Part shown: positions 16,301-23,962 of the stretch, piece after piece
How the letters are laid out: the number at the start of each line of letters is the position of its first letter
Numbering within the stretch: position 1 is the stretch's first letter
Source: Aurantiacibacter suaedae
Lineage (GTDB): Bacteria > Pseudomonadota > Alphaproteobacteria > Sphingomonadales > Sphingomonadaceae
Assembly (NCBI RefSeq): GCF_005434915.1
Contig: NZ_SKCG01000001.1
Span: 930,001-994,000 of the forward strand
Direction of reading: 5' to 3'
Length of the DNA: 64,000 bases
Program-made: the position numbers and the translations under genes
Notes under the pieces: generated by a model
The model's input: only the letters and a program-made list of their open reading frames with translations
Databases searched by the model: none
Told to the model about the DNA's origin: nothing

Positions 16301-16541
16301 TCACCTGCGTTTCGACCTGCGAGGGCGAGAGCGCGGGGGCACTGGTGTTGATCTGCACCTGCGTGTTGGTGATGTCCGGCACTGCATCGATCGGCAGGCG
16401 CAGGAGGTTCATGGAGCCGTAGATCGCGGCGAAAGCGGTGAGTACGATCACCGCCCAGCGGAGCCGCACGGCCATGTCGAGGATCGCCCCGATCAGACCG
16501 TGGCGATGGCTGGCCGTTTCGGATTGGGTCTCAGTGCCCAT
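13308..16541 (-). CDS. czcA: Heavy-metal efflux RND transporter (CzcA/CusA family)
   Basis: Inner-membrane proton-driven pump of a three-part metal efflux system, 1077 residues, normal for the family. After a first helix (about 28-45) there is a large periplasmic porter domain, helices from about 385 onwards, a second porter domain and a final helix set. The heavy-metal RND signature DFGLIVDGAVIIVEN is at 440-454; D440, D446 and E453 correspond to proton-relay residues of CzcA. This points to divalent cations such as Co, Zn or Cd rather than Cu/Ag, but specificity cannot be read reliably. It is last of the operon His-rich protein-czcC-czcB-czcA and overlaps the end of czcB by 11 bases. Confidence 0.93.
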   Translation of the reverse strand: MGTETQSETASHRHGLIGAILDMAVRLRWAVIVLTAFAAIYGSMNLLRLPIDAVPDITNTQVQINTSAPALSPSQVETQVTFPIETGLAGIDGLEMTRSISRNGFSQVTAIFEEGTDIYFARQQVNERLAPIGAALPEGAEPTMGPISTGLGEVLMYTIEYEHPAGRGATTGGRTGWQSDGSFITERGERLDTEVAKATYLRTVQDWVVAPLMRSIDGVAGVDSIGGYEKQFLVQPDPARLTGYGLSFNSMIEALEAANVAEGANFVDRAGEALLVRVDARLGGTQDIEQAVVATREGVPIRIRDVASVRIGGDLRTGAASLNGEEAVVGTVLMRSGENSRTVAAASAERLDEVRASLPAGVVAEIVYNRSSLVDATIATVEANLVEGALLVIAVLFLMLGNIRAAIIAALVIPISMLMAAVGMNKLGVSGNLMSLGALDFGLIVDGAVIIVENSVARLAARQHGEGRLLSLGERLTETRAAAQEMIKPTVYGQAIILLVYAPLLTFTGVEGKTFSPMAITVMLALASAFVLSLTFVPAMIAVLLNRKLTEREAKPVRVVKERYGPAVRRAIARPWPVIGAGAGLFAAAAIVFTFLGSEFTPQLDERDIAVQSLRIPSTSLERSVAMQRQVENRLESFPQVELVFSRTGTAEVASDPMPPNASDAYVILKPREEWPDPDLSKDELVAQMEESLSGLVGNLYEFSQPIELRFNELIAGVRGDVAVKLYGDDLNALTRSAGDVAEVLRGVEGAADVKVQQVTGFPTLDIAFDRPMIARYGLTVEDVAQSVAIALGGRPAGLVFEGDRRFDVVVRLEHSARNDFDQLGALPIVLDGGVTVPLRTLADFQVVDGLAEVRREQGRRLVIVSANVRERDLGSFVEEARAGVSASVELPPATFIEWGGQYQNLQAAQERLALVVPVCFALVLLLLFMALGGWVPALAVFSAIPMALTGGVFALALRGMPFSVSAAVGFIALSGVAVLNGLVMMTAIRQRLARGMALDHAIADGALARLRPVLMTALVASLGFVPMALATGTGAEVQRPLATVVIGGLITATALTLFVLPAIARLVLRQSGDEAR

Positions 16542-17703
16542 GGGTCGCGCCTTCCTTCCCGAGTTCCGCCTTGAGCAGGAACGCGTTTGCGGCGGCGATG
16601 CGCCATCCCTCCTGGAGACCGGAGAGGACTGTCACTTGCGCTGAGGAGCGGGCTCCGACCTCGACCTCGCGCGCTTGAAAGCCGGTTTGTGTACGGACGA
16701 AAACAACGTCGCGCCCTTCGACGACCTGGATAGCGTCCTCCGGGACCACGATACGGTCGCGGTGGATCTCGCCCGAAGGCCTTATGCGCGCCTGAAGAAA
16801 GGCCCCCGGCTGGAGCCCCGGAACACCGCGCGCAAGCGACAGGACCGCCGTGGCACTGCGGCTTTGCGGATCGAGCGAGGGCGTGACCGAACGCACGCGT
16901 GCGCCAATTTCCCGTCCATCGCCGACGATCAGCATGGCCTCGTCGCCGGGCTGGATGCGGGAGGCGTCGGCGTAAGGCAGCGCCACCTCGATCTGAAGCC
17001 CGCTGGGATCAACCACGCGAAAGAGTTCGTTGCCAGCATCCACAAAGGCCCCAAGCACAATCGGTGCCGCGGTGATCCTTCCCGTCAGAGGAGAGGTGAC
17101 CGCGAGCGAACGGCCATCGCCGCTCACACCGGCTGCTGCGACGGCCGCCTGCGCCCGCTGCAATTCCGAGCGCGCGACGCTCAGATTGGCCTGCGCGGCT
17201 TCCAAATCCTGGCGCGCCGTGACATTTTCTTCGAACAATCGCCGTTCGCGATCATAGGCGGCGGAGAGCTCGGTTACCCGCGCGCGCGCCGCGCTCGCTT
17301 GCGAGGCGAGAGCGGCGGCATCCGCGCTCTCGATGCGAGCGACGGTCTCGCCGTGCACCACATGATCGCCGAGCGTCTTGCCCACCGAGCGCACGATACC
17401 CGAGGCGCGGGCGTCGATCCGGGCGGAGGCGGTGGGGCTGGCCTCGACCGTCGCCGGGAACACGAGTTCAGCGGTAGCCCCGGTCCGCACTGTCGCAAGC
17501 TCTATGCCGGCTTCGCGGATTTGCTCGTCGCTCAGCGCAATCGCCCCCTCGGGCGCCTCGCCGTCTTCATGGCCGTGCTCGTCCTCACGCGCATGGTCTT
17601 CAGTCTTGGCGCTCGGCCAGAATATCAGCGCCAAAGCGCCGATGGCGATCGCGATACCGACGAGAATCGCCAGCTTTCTGCGGGTCATAAATTTGTCCTT
17701 CAT
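16531..17703 (-). CDS. czcB: Periplasmic adaptor subunit of the metal efflux system (CzcB-like)
   Basis: Membrane-fusion protein linking the RND pump to the outer-membrane factor, 390 residues. It has a single N-terminal membrane anchor (about 10-30), then a His/Glu/Asp-rich segment (DHAREDEHGHEDGE) that could bind metal, a lipoyl-like domain split by a coiled-coil hairpin (about 130-200), then beta-barrel and membrane-proximal domains. The C-terminus is also His-containing (GATHGH). ATG 17703 overlaps the czcC stop by four bases; MTRRKL five codons later is a possible start. Periplasmic chaperoning of metal is known for the CzcB/CusB family. Confidence 0.9.
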   Translation of the reverse strand: MKDKFMTRRKLAILVGIAIAIGALALIFWPSAKTEDHAREDEHGHEDGEAPEGAIALSDEQIREAGIELATVRTGATAELVFPATVEASPTASARIDARASGIVRSVGKTLGDHVVHGETVARIESADAAALASQASAARARVTELSAAYDRERRLFEENVTARQDLEAAQANLSVARSELQRAQAAVAAAGVSGDGRSLAVTSPLTGRITAAPIVLGAFVDAGNELFRVVDPSGLQIEVALPYADASRIQPGDEAMLIVGDGREIGARVRSVTPSLDPQSRSATAVLSLARGVPGLQPGAFLQARIRPSGEIHRDRIVVPEDAIQVVEGRDVVFVRTQTGFQAREVEVGARSSAQVTVLSGLQEGWRIAAANAFLLKAELGKEGATHGH

Positions 17704-18953
17704 TGTGCGGCCAGCCCGATGAGTTCGGCGGCGGCCAGACCCCGCTGTTCATGGGCGGCGATGAGCGCCTCGCGGATCGTGTCGCGCGCCTCGGCGGCGG
17801 CGAGCACTTCGATCAGGGGAAAACGTCCGTTGCGATATCCGATGCGAACAAGGCGCAGCGCCTCCTCTGCCTGCGGGAGCGAGGATTGCGACAGCACTTC
17901 GACGCGCGCCTGCGCCCCGAGATAGCGCGCCCGGGCCGACGTGACGGCCTGCTCGTGATCCGCCAGCGCGACGATTTCGCGCGCGTTCGCTGCGCGCAAT
18001 TGCGCTGCGGCAGCGGCGATGTTGCCCTGGTTTTGGTCGCGGAAGGGAAGCGGGATCGAGACACCGACGAGAAAGGCGTTGTCGCCGCTTTCCCCGAAGC
18101 GCCTCACGCCTGCCGAGACGGTCGGATCGGGAATGCGCAAGCTCCGCTGCCGCTCGATCTCTGCCGCCGCCGCTGTGGTCTGGGCGCGCGCAACGCGATA
18201 GGTCAGGCTCTCCGTGGCCTGCGACATCAGCGAAGCGGGCGGGACGATGTCCGGAAATTCCGCCCGAACGGGGGGCGCTTCGTCACCCGACCAGAGCGAG
18301 GCAAGCGCGGTGCGCGCCGACAGGCTTTGGGCTTCCGCCTCCACCAGATGCGCGCGCGCCTCGGCGAGGGCCGCTTGCGCACGCAGCGCGCGCAACGGCG
18401 GCTCGCGGCCTACCTCGACCAGAACACCGGCAATGCGGGCCAGCTCCTCGTTACGAGAAACCACATCCTCGGCGAGTTCGACCCGAGCGGCTGCCGCAGA
18501 AGCCTTCAGGTATCGCTCGCGCACCAACTGGCCCAGTTCAACCGTGGTGAGGGTCGCCCTGACAGAAGCCAGTTCGGCCTGGGCCTCGGCCGCACTGACG
18601 CGAGCAGACCGCTTTCCGCCAAGCTCAAGACGCTGGCCGACCGAGAGTGTATATTCGATGGACTGGAGGCCTGAGAATGCCCCGCTTCCGGCGACGTTCT
18701 CCGCTTCGAAGGACACTTCGGGATTGGGCCTGAGGCGAGCCTGATCGACAAGAGCCGCCGCCGCGTCGGTTTCCGCGCGCGGGCCCACGAGGCGGGGGTT
18801 GGTGACGGGGGTATCGACCTCGGCGGCGACCCCGCTGAGTTCAAGCGCGTCATCGAGCGTGACGACATGCGGGGCCTGCGCACTGGCAGGTCCCGTGGAC
18901 AGGGCGAGCATCAGCCCCCAGATGGGAGCCGCTCGCCACGATATGGCGGACAT
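17700..18953 (-). CDS. czcC: Outer-membrane efflux protein (CzcC/TolC family)
   Basis: Outer-membrane channel of the tripartite efflux system, 417 residues. A signal peptide covers about 1-25 (ending PASAQA), followed by two outer-membrane-efflux repeats of long amphipathic helices rich in Ala, Glu and Arg, for example around VDQARLRPNPEVSFEAENVA and LRLVRIGYRNGRFPLIEVL, the latter a classic TolC-family segment. It is coupled to czcB by an ATGA overlap and follows the small His-rich gene by 65 bases. Confidence 0.9.
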   Translation of the reverse strand: MSAISWRAAPIWGLMLALSTGPASAQAPHVVTLDDALELSGVAAEVDTPVTNPRLVGPRAETDAAAALVDQARLRPNPEVSFEAENVAGSGAFSGLQSIEYTLSVGQRLELGGKRSARVSAAEAQAELASVRATLTTVELGQLVRERYLKASAAAARVELAEDVVSRNEELARIAGVLVEVGREPPLRALRAQAALAEARAHLVEAEAQSLSARTALASLWSGDEAPPVRAEFPDIVPPASLMSQATESLTYRVARAQTTAAAAEIERQRSLRIPDPTVSAGVRRFGESGDNAFLVGVSIPLPFRDQNQGNIAAAAAQLRAANAREIVALADHEQAVTSARARYLGAQARVEVLSQSSLPQAEEALRLVRIGYRNGRFPLIEVLAAAEARDTIREALIAAHEQRGLAAAELIGLAAQ

Positions 18954-19018
18954 GAATGGACATTCCTCTGCTGACGTTCAGATCGGCGTCGGAACACAGG
19001 TCCAACGCGCGGCGAACG

Positions 19019-19357
19019 TCAGGCTCGAGGAGGGGGTGTGGTCAGTTCTGTCGGACCGGAATCGAACCTGGGCTGGTCCGCCGCTCGGAGCACGGACGCA
19101 GACGGGTCCAAGGCGACCGATCCGGCAAGACTGCGAACTGCATGCGATGCATGATGGCAATGGCCATGCGCGCAGGTGCCGTGCTTCTCCGGGCCCCTGT
19201 CGTCATCGCCCGGGTCGCCATGCTGCTCGAGCTGCGATGCGACCGGCGGCTCTCCAGCGCACTCGGCCGCTTCCGCCACCGGCACGAACAGGACACCGAG
19301 TGCAGTGCACAGCGTGATCAGCTGCAGCATGAGGGAGCGGGCGAAGAGCCGGGGCAT
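19019..19357 (-). CDS. Small secreted His-rich protein heading the czc operon
   Basis: A 112-residue protein starting at ATG 19357 (MPRLFARSLML); the frame continues upstream but that part coincides with an integrase remnant. Residues about 7-30 are a signal peptide ending VAEAAE. The mature part contains a histidine/cysteine cluster HGTCAHGHCHHASH, which suggests metal binding in the periplasm. It precedes czcC on the same strand. Short His-rich proteins (CzcE/CzcI-like leaders) often head Czc operons; no specific family is recognised, so a sensing, buffering or regulatory role is inferred from context and composition. Confidence 0.65.
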   Translation of the reverse strand: MPRLFARSLMLQLITLCTALGVLFVPVAEAAECAGEPPVASQLEQHGDPGDDDRGPEKHGTCAHGHCHHASHAVRSLAGSVALDPSASVLRAADQPRFDSGPTELTTPPPRA

Positions 19358-19423
19358 CGCCGAGCGGGTAGCATGCGCTCCCACGTCAGAAAAGCCTTGT
19401 CCAAAAAATGAGGTACAAGCCCT

Positions 19424-19587
19424 TTGCACGGGCCGATTGATCTTCTGCTGGACGACGATCGCCCGAGTGCGAATATCACAATCGTCGAGCACGTCGCCAA
19501 TCTTGATTTCAACAGATCGAGACCGAGAAGCTTGCTGTCGATGGCGAGAGCGAAAAGCGCTCCGTGCCGCCGCAGTCCCTCGCGATA
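19424..19587 (-). pseudogene. Tyrosine-recombinase (integrase) fragment
   Basis: Reading the minus strand in two frames gives LFALAIDSKLLGLDLLK and then, after a one-base shift near 19510, EIKIGDVLDDCDIRTRAIVV followed by QQKINRPVQ. This is the conserved middle of a widespread phage-type site-specific integrase family. Both ends are missing and the frame is broken, so only a scar of about 55 codons remains. It lies between the czc operon and the siderophore receptor and suggests that this zone was assembled by integration events. Confidence 0.65.
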
Positions 19588-19765
19588 AAGGCTCCCCGCT
19601 CATTTCTGTGAAGGCAGTCGTTGCGCGGGCGTTCCGGCTTAGACCAGTCAGACTTGAGCGCCTTACTCGCGAAGTCAGATTTTCGTCACACCTACTGCGC
19701 GCTGCTCGCGCGTTGGCGAGCCCGCGCCCATTTATAGTCAGATCCCTCCTCATCCAATGTAGTAT

Positions 19766-19780
19766 TGCAACTCATTCGCA
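19766..19780. promoter_or_regulatory. Candidate Fur box upstream of siderophore receptor 1
   Basis: TGCAACTCATTCGCA is a 7-1-7 inverted repeat. Its complement, TGCGAATGAGTTGCA, differs by one base from the box upstream of the second receptor. It follows directly on a TAGTAT hexamer (19760-19765) that could be the -10, 59 bases before the receptor start. Fur repression by iron is inferred; a Fur gene lies at 43184. Confidence 0.6.
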
Positions 19781-19838
19781 TTGACGGAAGCTAATCGCGC
19801 TTTTAGGCGGCCTGCGAACGAATCGCAGGAAGGAAATC

Positions 19839-21980
19839 ATGAAGGCTTATCTTTTGCTCGGCGTCGCCAGCACTACCCTTACGCTCGCGCCAGCTCATGC
19901 GCAGGACACCGCGTCGCCGATCGATACTTCTCCAGCGACGGAGCAAGGCGAAGACCTCGATCAGGAGAACATGATCATTGTCAGCGGCCGCGCGCAAAAG
20001 CTCTATCGCGCGGGAGAAACGAGCTCTGGCAAGCTGGAGACCCCGCCGCTCGAGTCGAGTCTCGTGATCACCACCATCGCCGAGCAGTTGATCGAGGACC
20101 AGGGCGCGCGCGATGCGCAGGACTTGTATCGCAACATCTCGGGCGTGAGCTTCTTCAGCTATGCCGGGGTCACCGCACGCGGATTCCGGCAGGAGGAGAT
20201 TTTCTACGACGGGCTGCGCGGCGATCCCTATGCCGGGTTTTCTGTGCCGCAGCTGTTCAACGTGGAGCGGGTCGAGTTCCTCAAGGGGCCTAACGGCATG
20301 CTGTACGGCCCCGGCGCGCCCGGCGGGCTGTTCAACTACATCACCAAGAAGGCGCAGGACGATGTGCTGGAAGGCAAGGTCAAGGCGATCGCCGGAACCG
20401 AGGACCGCTGGGGTGGATCGGCCGAGATCAACGTGCCGCTAGGCAATGGCTTCGCGGCCCGCGGCGGACTGTTCTACGAGGACCGAGGAACCTTCCGCTT
20501 CAACGCCGCCTCGCGCACGACGATTGCCGATGGTGGCGTTTCCTTCGATCCCGGCCCGGTGCGCGTGGACATCCAGGCGACGCGCTACGACCAGGAACTC
20601 GACGCCAATCGCCTGCGCGGCGTGCCGGTGGACGACGATGGCGAATTCCTGACCGACCGCCGCTGGAACCACAACGAGCCTTCCGACTTCCTCAACCTTA
20701 AATCCGACGTGGTGCAGATGCGGCTGGAGGCGGAGCCCGTGGCCGGGCTGACGCTCGACGCGACCGCCCGTTACAACACCGCGACCGAGGTGCAGAATTA
20801 CCATGAGCCGCGCGGGCTTTTCGATTCCGATGGTGATGGCGTGATCGACGCCACGATCCGCGAATTTCGCGACCAGATCCGCACCCAGGAGACCTGGTCC
20901 TTCGGCGCCAATGCCGTCTGGGAGGCTGACCTCTCGGCGACGGTCCGTAACCGAGTGCTGTTCGGCTTCGACCATTTTTTGGCGGACACTTTTTTTCAAG
21001 GCCGCTCGCTTCGCGGGACGACCACCGACACTCCCGGTCTGCCCAATCCGCTGAGCCTATTCGATCCCCAATACGGTCTGTCAGATCCCGCAACCTACAA
21101 CCAGGGACCGTTCAGGGTTACTATTTCCGATACCAAGCAGACCGGCTTCTACTTGCTGGACGAATTGACAATCGGGCGTCTGATCCTGACGGGCGGCATC
21201 CGTCGAGACGATAGCGATGCTGACGGGCTTGTCGAAGGCGAGACTACATATCGCGGCGGGTTGGTCTATCGTATCACCGACGAGATTTCCGCATTCGGCC
21301 AGTATGCGACCAGCTTCGAGCCGCAGAGTGCAAGCTCGCAAAATCCGCTCGCGGGTGGCCCCTTCGCGCCGACGAAGGGTGACATTTTCGAGGGCGGTAT
21401 AAAGACCGCACTGATGAACGGCCGCATCCAATCCTCGCTTTCTGCCTACCAGATCCGCCGCACCAACATTCTCCAATCCGATCCCCGCGGCGATGTCGGA
21501 AATGACGGAGTCGACGATCTGGTCGCGCTCGGCGAGATCACCAGCAAAGGTATCGAGTTTGACATCGCCGCCGACGTCACTCCCGACTGGGTTCTGACCC
21601 TTGCTTATGCTTACAACGATACGCGCATCACCGGCGACAATGGCGGTGGCGGCTTCTCAAACAATGTGGGCGATCGCTTCGCCAACGCGCCCGAGCACCA
21701 GCTCGGCTTCTGGACGCGCTATCAGTTTCCCGAGCTGGGCCTCGCTACGGCTCTGGGCGGCGATTACGTCTCCAAGCGGGTGAGCATCAGTGGGCAGCCG
21801 GTCAAGCCCTACATGGTGTTCGACGCGTCGTTGATCTACGAGACCGGCCCGTTTCGCGCGCTGGTGCGGGTCGATAACCTCTTCGACAAGACCTATGCCG
21901 CTTCGGGCTTCATCGATCGTACCGGGCACTTCCCCGGTGCGCCGCGATCTGCCTTTCTTGAGATCGGATATGCCTTCTGA
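19839..21980 (+). CDS. TonB-dependent siderophore receptor 1
   Basis: Outer-membrane ferric-siderophore importer, 713 residues, driven by TonB-ExbBD. The signal peptide is about 1-21 (APAHAQ). A TonB-box-like IIVSGRAQ lies near 46-53. The plug domain carries NVERVEFLKGPNGMLYGPGA and GGLFNYITKKA; the rest is a 22-strand barrel ending LEIGYAF with a C-terminal Phe. The family tendency is siderophores such as ferrichrome or hydroxamates, but the ligand cannot be read from sequence. ATG 19839 follows GGAAGGA. The stop overlaps the PepSY partner (TGATG), and a Fur-type box lies upstream. Confidence 0.92.
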   Translation: MKAYLLLGVASTTLTLAPAHAQDTASPIDTSPATEQGEDLDQENMIIVSGRAQKLYRAGETSSGKLETPPLESSLVITTIAEQLIEDQGARDAQDLYRNISGVSFFSYAGVTARGFRQEEIFYDGLRGDPYAGFSVPQLFNVERVEFLKGPNGMLYGPGAPGGLFNYITKKAQDDVLEGKVKAIAGTEDRWGGSAEINVPLGNGFAARGGLFYEDRGTFRFNAASRTTIADGGVSFDPGPVRVDIQATRYDQELDANRLRGVPVDDDGEFLTDRRWNHNEPSDFLNLKSDVVQMRLEAEPVAGLTLDATARYNTATEVQNYHEPRGLFDSDGDGVIDATIREFRDQIRTQETWSFGANAVWEADLSATVRNRVLFGFDHFLADTFFQGRSLRGTTTDTPGLPNPLSLFDPQYGLSDPATYNQGPFRVTISDTKQTGFYLLDELTIGRLILTGGIRRDDSDADGLVEGETTYRGGLVYRITDEISAFGQYATSFEPQSASSQNPLAGGPFAPTKGDIFEGGIKTALMNGRIQSSLSAYQIRRTNILQSDPRGDVGNDGVDDLVALGEITSKGIEFDIAADVTPDWVLTLAYAYNDTRITGDNGGGGFSNNVGDRFANAPEHQLGFWTRYQFPELGLATALGGDYVSKRVSISGQPVKPYMVFDASLIYETGPFRALVRVDNLFDKTYAASGFIDRTGHFPGAPRSAFLEIGYAF

Positions 21981-23224
21981 TGGACATGGCGCGGGGCATC
22001 GAAAGCGGAGCATCGGTCCGCGCGAAACCCGCGCCTAAAGCCGCACGGACCTGGTGGACTGTGCATCAGTGGGTCGGGCTGAAGCTCAGCCTGTTCATGA
22101 CCTTCATCCTGTTCACCGGCACGCTCGCCGTGATGAGCGCGGAGATCGACTGGCTTTTACAGCCGAGCCTGCGTGTCGCTCCGTCTAGCGTCGAGGGGCC
22201 CGTCGCCTGGGCGGCGATTGCGGAGAATGCGCGCGGATATCCCGGCGTGGCGAAGGCGAACTATATCAGCGCGCCGACCGCATCGGCTTTCGCGGTGAAG
22301 GTAACGGTCGAGAACGAGGCAGGCGATCTGTTCTTCCTTCACGCGCACCCTACCACGGGTGAGATTCAGGGCACAGGGCCCTGGGTCGGCGCGCAGCGCG
22401 TGCTCAGGAACATGCACCGCCACCTCAATCTTCCGACCTGGCTCGGCGTGCCGATCGTCTCCTCGCTCGCTTTCCTGCTGCTGATCAGCCTCGTCACCTC
22501 CCTAGTGGTCTACAAGAAATGGTGGCGCGGCTTTACCAAGCCGTTGCGCCGGCGCGACGCGCGGACGTGGTGGGGGGACTTTCATCGGCTGGCGGGCGTG
22601 TGGTCGTTATGGTTCGTGGCCCTGATCGCACTCACCGGGATCTGGTATTTCATCGAGAGCCTGGGAGGCGATGCCCCACCGCATCCGAGGGTGGAACGCG
22701 AAGCCCCCCTCAATGCGGTGCAGATCGGCGAGGGAAGTCTCGCGGCAGCGATCGATGCGGCGATGGCTGCCTATCCGGGCCTGAAGGTGGAGAATGTCCA
22801 ACTGCCCGGCGAAGACGGCGTGCTCGAGCTCAATGGCGAATATGAGGCGGTGCTGGTCCGCCCGCGCTCGAACGCGGTCTATGTCGATGCGCGCTCCGCC
22901 AAGGTACTGCTCAAGACCGACGGGCGTGATTTGAACCTGCACCAGCGTATCGGCGAAATGGCCGACCCGCTCCATTTCGGGTATTTCGGTGGCTACTGGA
23001 CCAAGGTGCCGTGGTTCCTGTTCGGGCTCGCCATGACGGGGCTCTCGCTGTCGGGAGCGGCAATCTATTCGTTGCGCATCGCGCGCGAGCGCGGCGATCG
23101 CGTCAGACTGCGGCGCAGTTTATCGGGCATGTGGCACGGGATGGCCCGCTGGCGCTGGCTATCTACGGCCCTGATTGGCATCGGATTTGTCTTTCTCGTT
23201 TTTCTTATCCTCGGCATTCAGTAG
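21980..23224 (+). CDS. PepSY-associated membrane protein, siderophore-reductase type
   Basis: A 414-residue inner-membrane protein of the PepSY_TM family, with about four helices: LSLFMTFILFTGTLAVMSAE near the start, one around 150-175, one around 210-225, then the C-terminal pair. PepSY segments lie in the periplasmic loops. Members such as FoxB and PiuB assist iron release from siderophores, probably by reduction. It is translationally coupled to receptor 1, so it probably handles the same ferric siderophore. Conserved histidines (VHQWVGLKL, LHQRIGEMADPLHFG) are candidates for haem or metal binding. Confidence 0.82.
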   Translation: MDMARGIESGASVRAKPAPKAARTWWTVHQWVGLKLSLFMTFILFTGTLAVMSAEIDWLLQPSLRVAPSSVEGPVAWAAIAENARGYPGVAKANYISAPTASAFAVKVTVENEAGDLFFLHAHPTTGEIQGTGPWVGAQRVLRNMHRHLNLPTWLGVPIVSSLAFLLLISLVTSLVVYKKWWRGFTKPLRRRDARTWWGDFHRLAGVWSLWFVALIALTGIWYFIESLGGDAPPHPRVEREAPLNAVQIGEGSLAAAIDAAMAAYPGLKVENVQLPGEDGVLELNGEYEAVLVRPRSNAVYVDARSAKVLLKTDGRDLNLHQRIGEMADPLHFGYFGGYWTKVPWFLFGLAMTGLSLSGAAIYSLRIARERGDRVRLRRSLSGMWHGMARWRWLSTALIGIGFVFLVFLILGIQ

Positions 23225-23913
23225 CCTGTCCCCGCCTCAGCGGACTGGGCCACGCGCACAAGCCTTCCGGGAAGCCACGAAGGAAGGTGGCATCCGGACA
23301 TATTGGGCGGTCTTGCGACGCCTGTATGGTGGTTGGCGGCAACCGCGGCTGCTAATTTAGAACCGGTGTAAAAGAACGTGCTGACGAAGCTGGGGACCGG
23401 CACCATTTTCGAGGATACCTATTGAGAGAACGGCATCCTTCTCAATGACGCGGTGCCCTATGTCTCCTACCCCTCCGTCCTATTTCGGGGACATGGTGCC
23501 TTCATCGAAGTCTCGAGCCCTCGCCGACAAGAATGCTCGAGCTCCGAGTATCTCAACGGGCCAACAATGATTGTCGCCAATCAGATATCAGCAACCAATA
23601 ACACCGCCCGGCAAACGGCGATGCACGGCACAGGCACTTGGCTGTCTTTTCCTGCTTCAATCCGGTCAGCAAGCCCAGTGCTAGATTGTAAAAGCCCGTT
23701 CTGCCTCAGTTCGCCCCTTTCGAACGGCTATTCCTCAGCGTTGCCCCTAAACCAACTCAACGAACGAGCGCTATTGAGATTAAGCCTCGACCATCCATGA
23801 CTGATTTTGTCGCGCATTTCAGCCCGCTACTCTTCTCGAACCCACACGGCTGAAAGTAGGCGGATTGCCGCCTCTCCGAAATCGAGTGTAAAACGGCGAT
23901 AGCTGATAATTGG
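23225..23913. other. Gene-poor interval before the IS1595-like element
   Basis: 689 bases between the PepSY gene and the transposon end. I recognise no protein family in any frame. The longest frames (e.g. 23453-23800, plus) lack ribosome binding sites and familiar motifs. G+C is visibly lower from about 23400 onward than in the flanking operons. It may be degraded mobile-element sequence. Confidence 0.4.
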
Positions 23914-23940
23914 GGGGTGCATCCCCTTGCCATACGTACG
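23914..23940 (+). repeat. Left terminal inverted repeat of the IS1595-like element
   Basis: Begins with GGG then GTGCATCCCCTTGCCATACG, 49 bases before the transposase start. It pairs with 26109-26137. The outer boundary is uncertain by a few bases because it lies in a run of G. Confidence 0.6.
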
Positions 23941-23962
23941 AAGTGGTGGTATATAATGACTC

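Larger units (their letters stand above)
19358..19838. other. 481-base divergent intergenic region
   Basis: Separates the minus-strand His-rich gene from the plus-strand receptor gene. It contains the integrase fragment (19424-19587), an imperfect inverted repeat CTTGTACC...GGACAAG (19396-19419, read on the minus strand) just before the His-rich gene that could be an operator, and a Fur-type box near 19770. Open frames here look like antisense shadows. Confidence 0.5.

Noticed and set aside
19358..19753. Long N-terminal extension of the His-rich protein
   Set aside because: The extension translates integrase remnant sequence; the signal peptide begins at ATG 19357.
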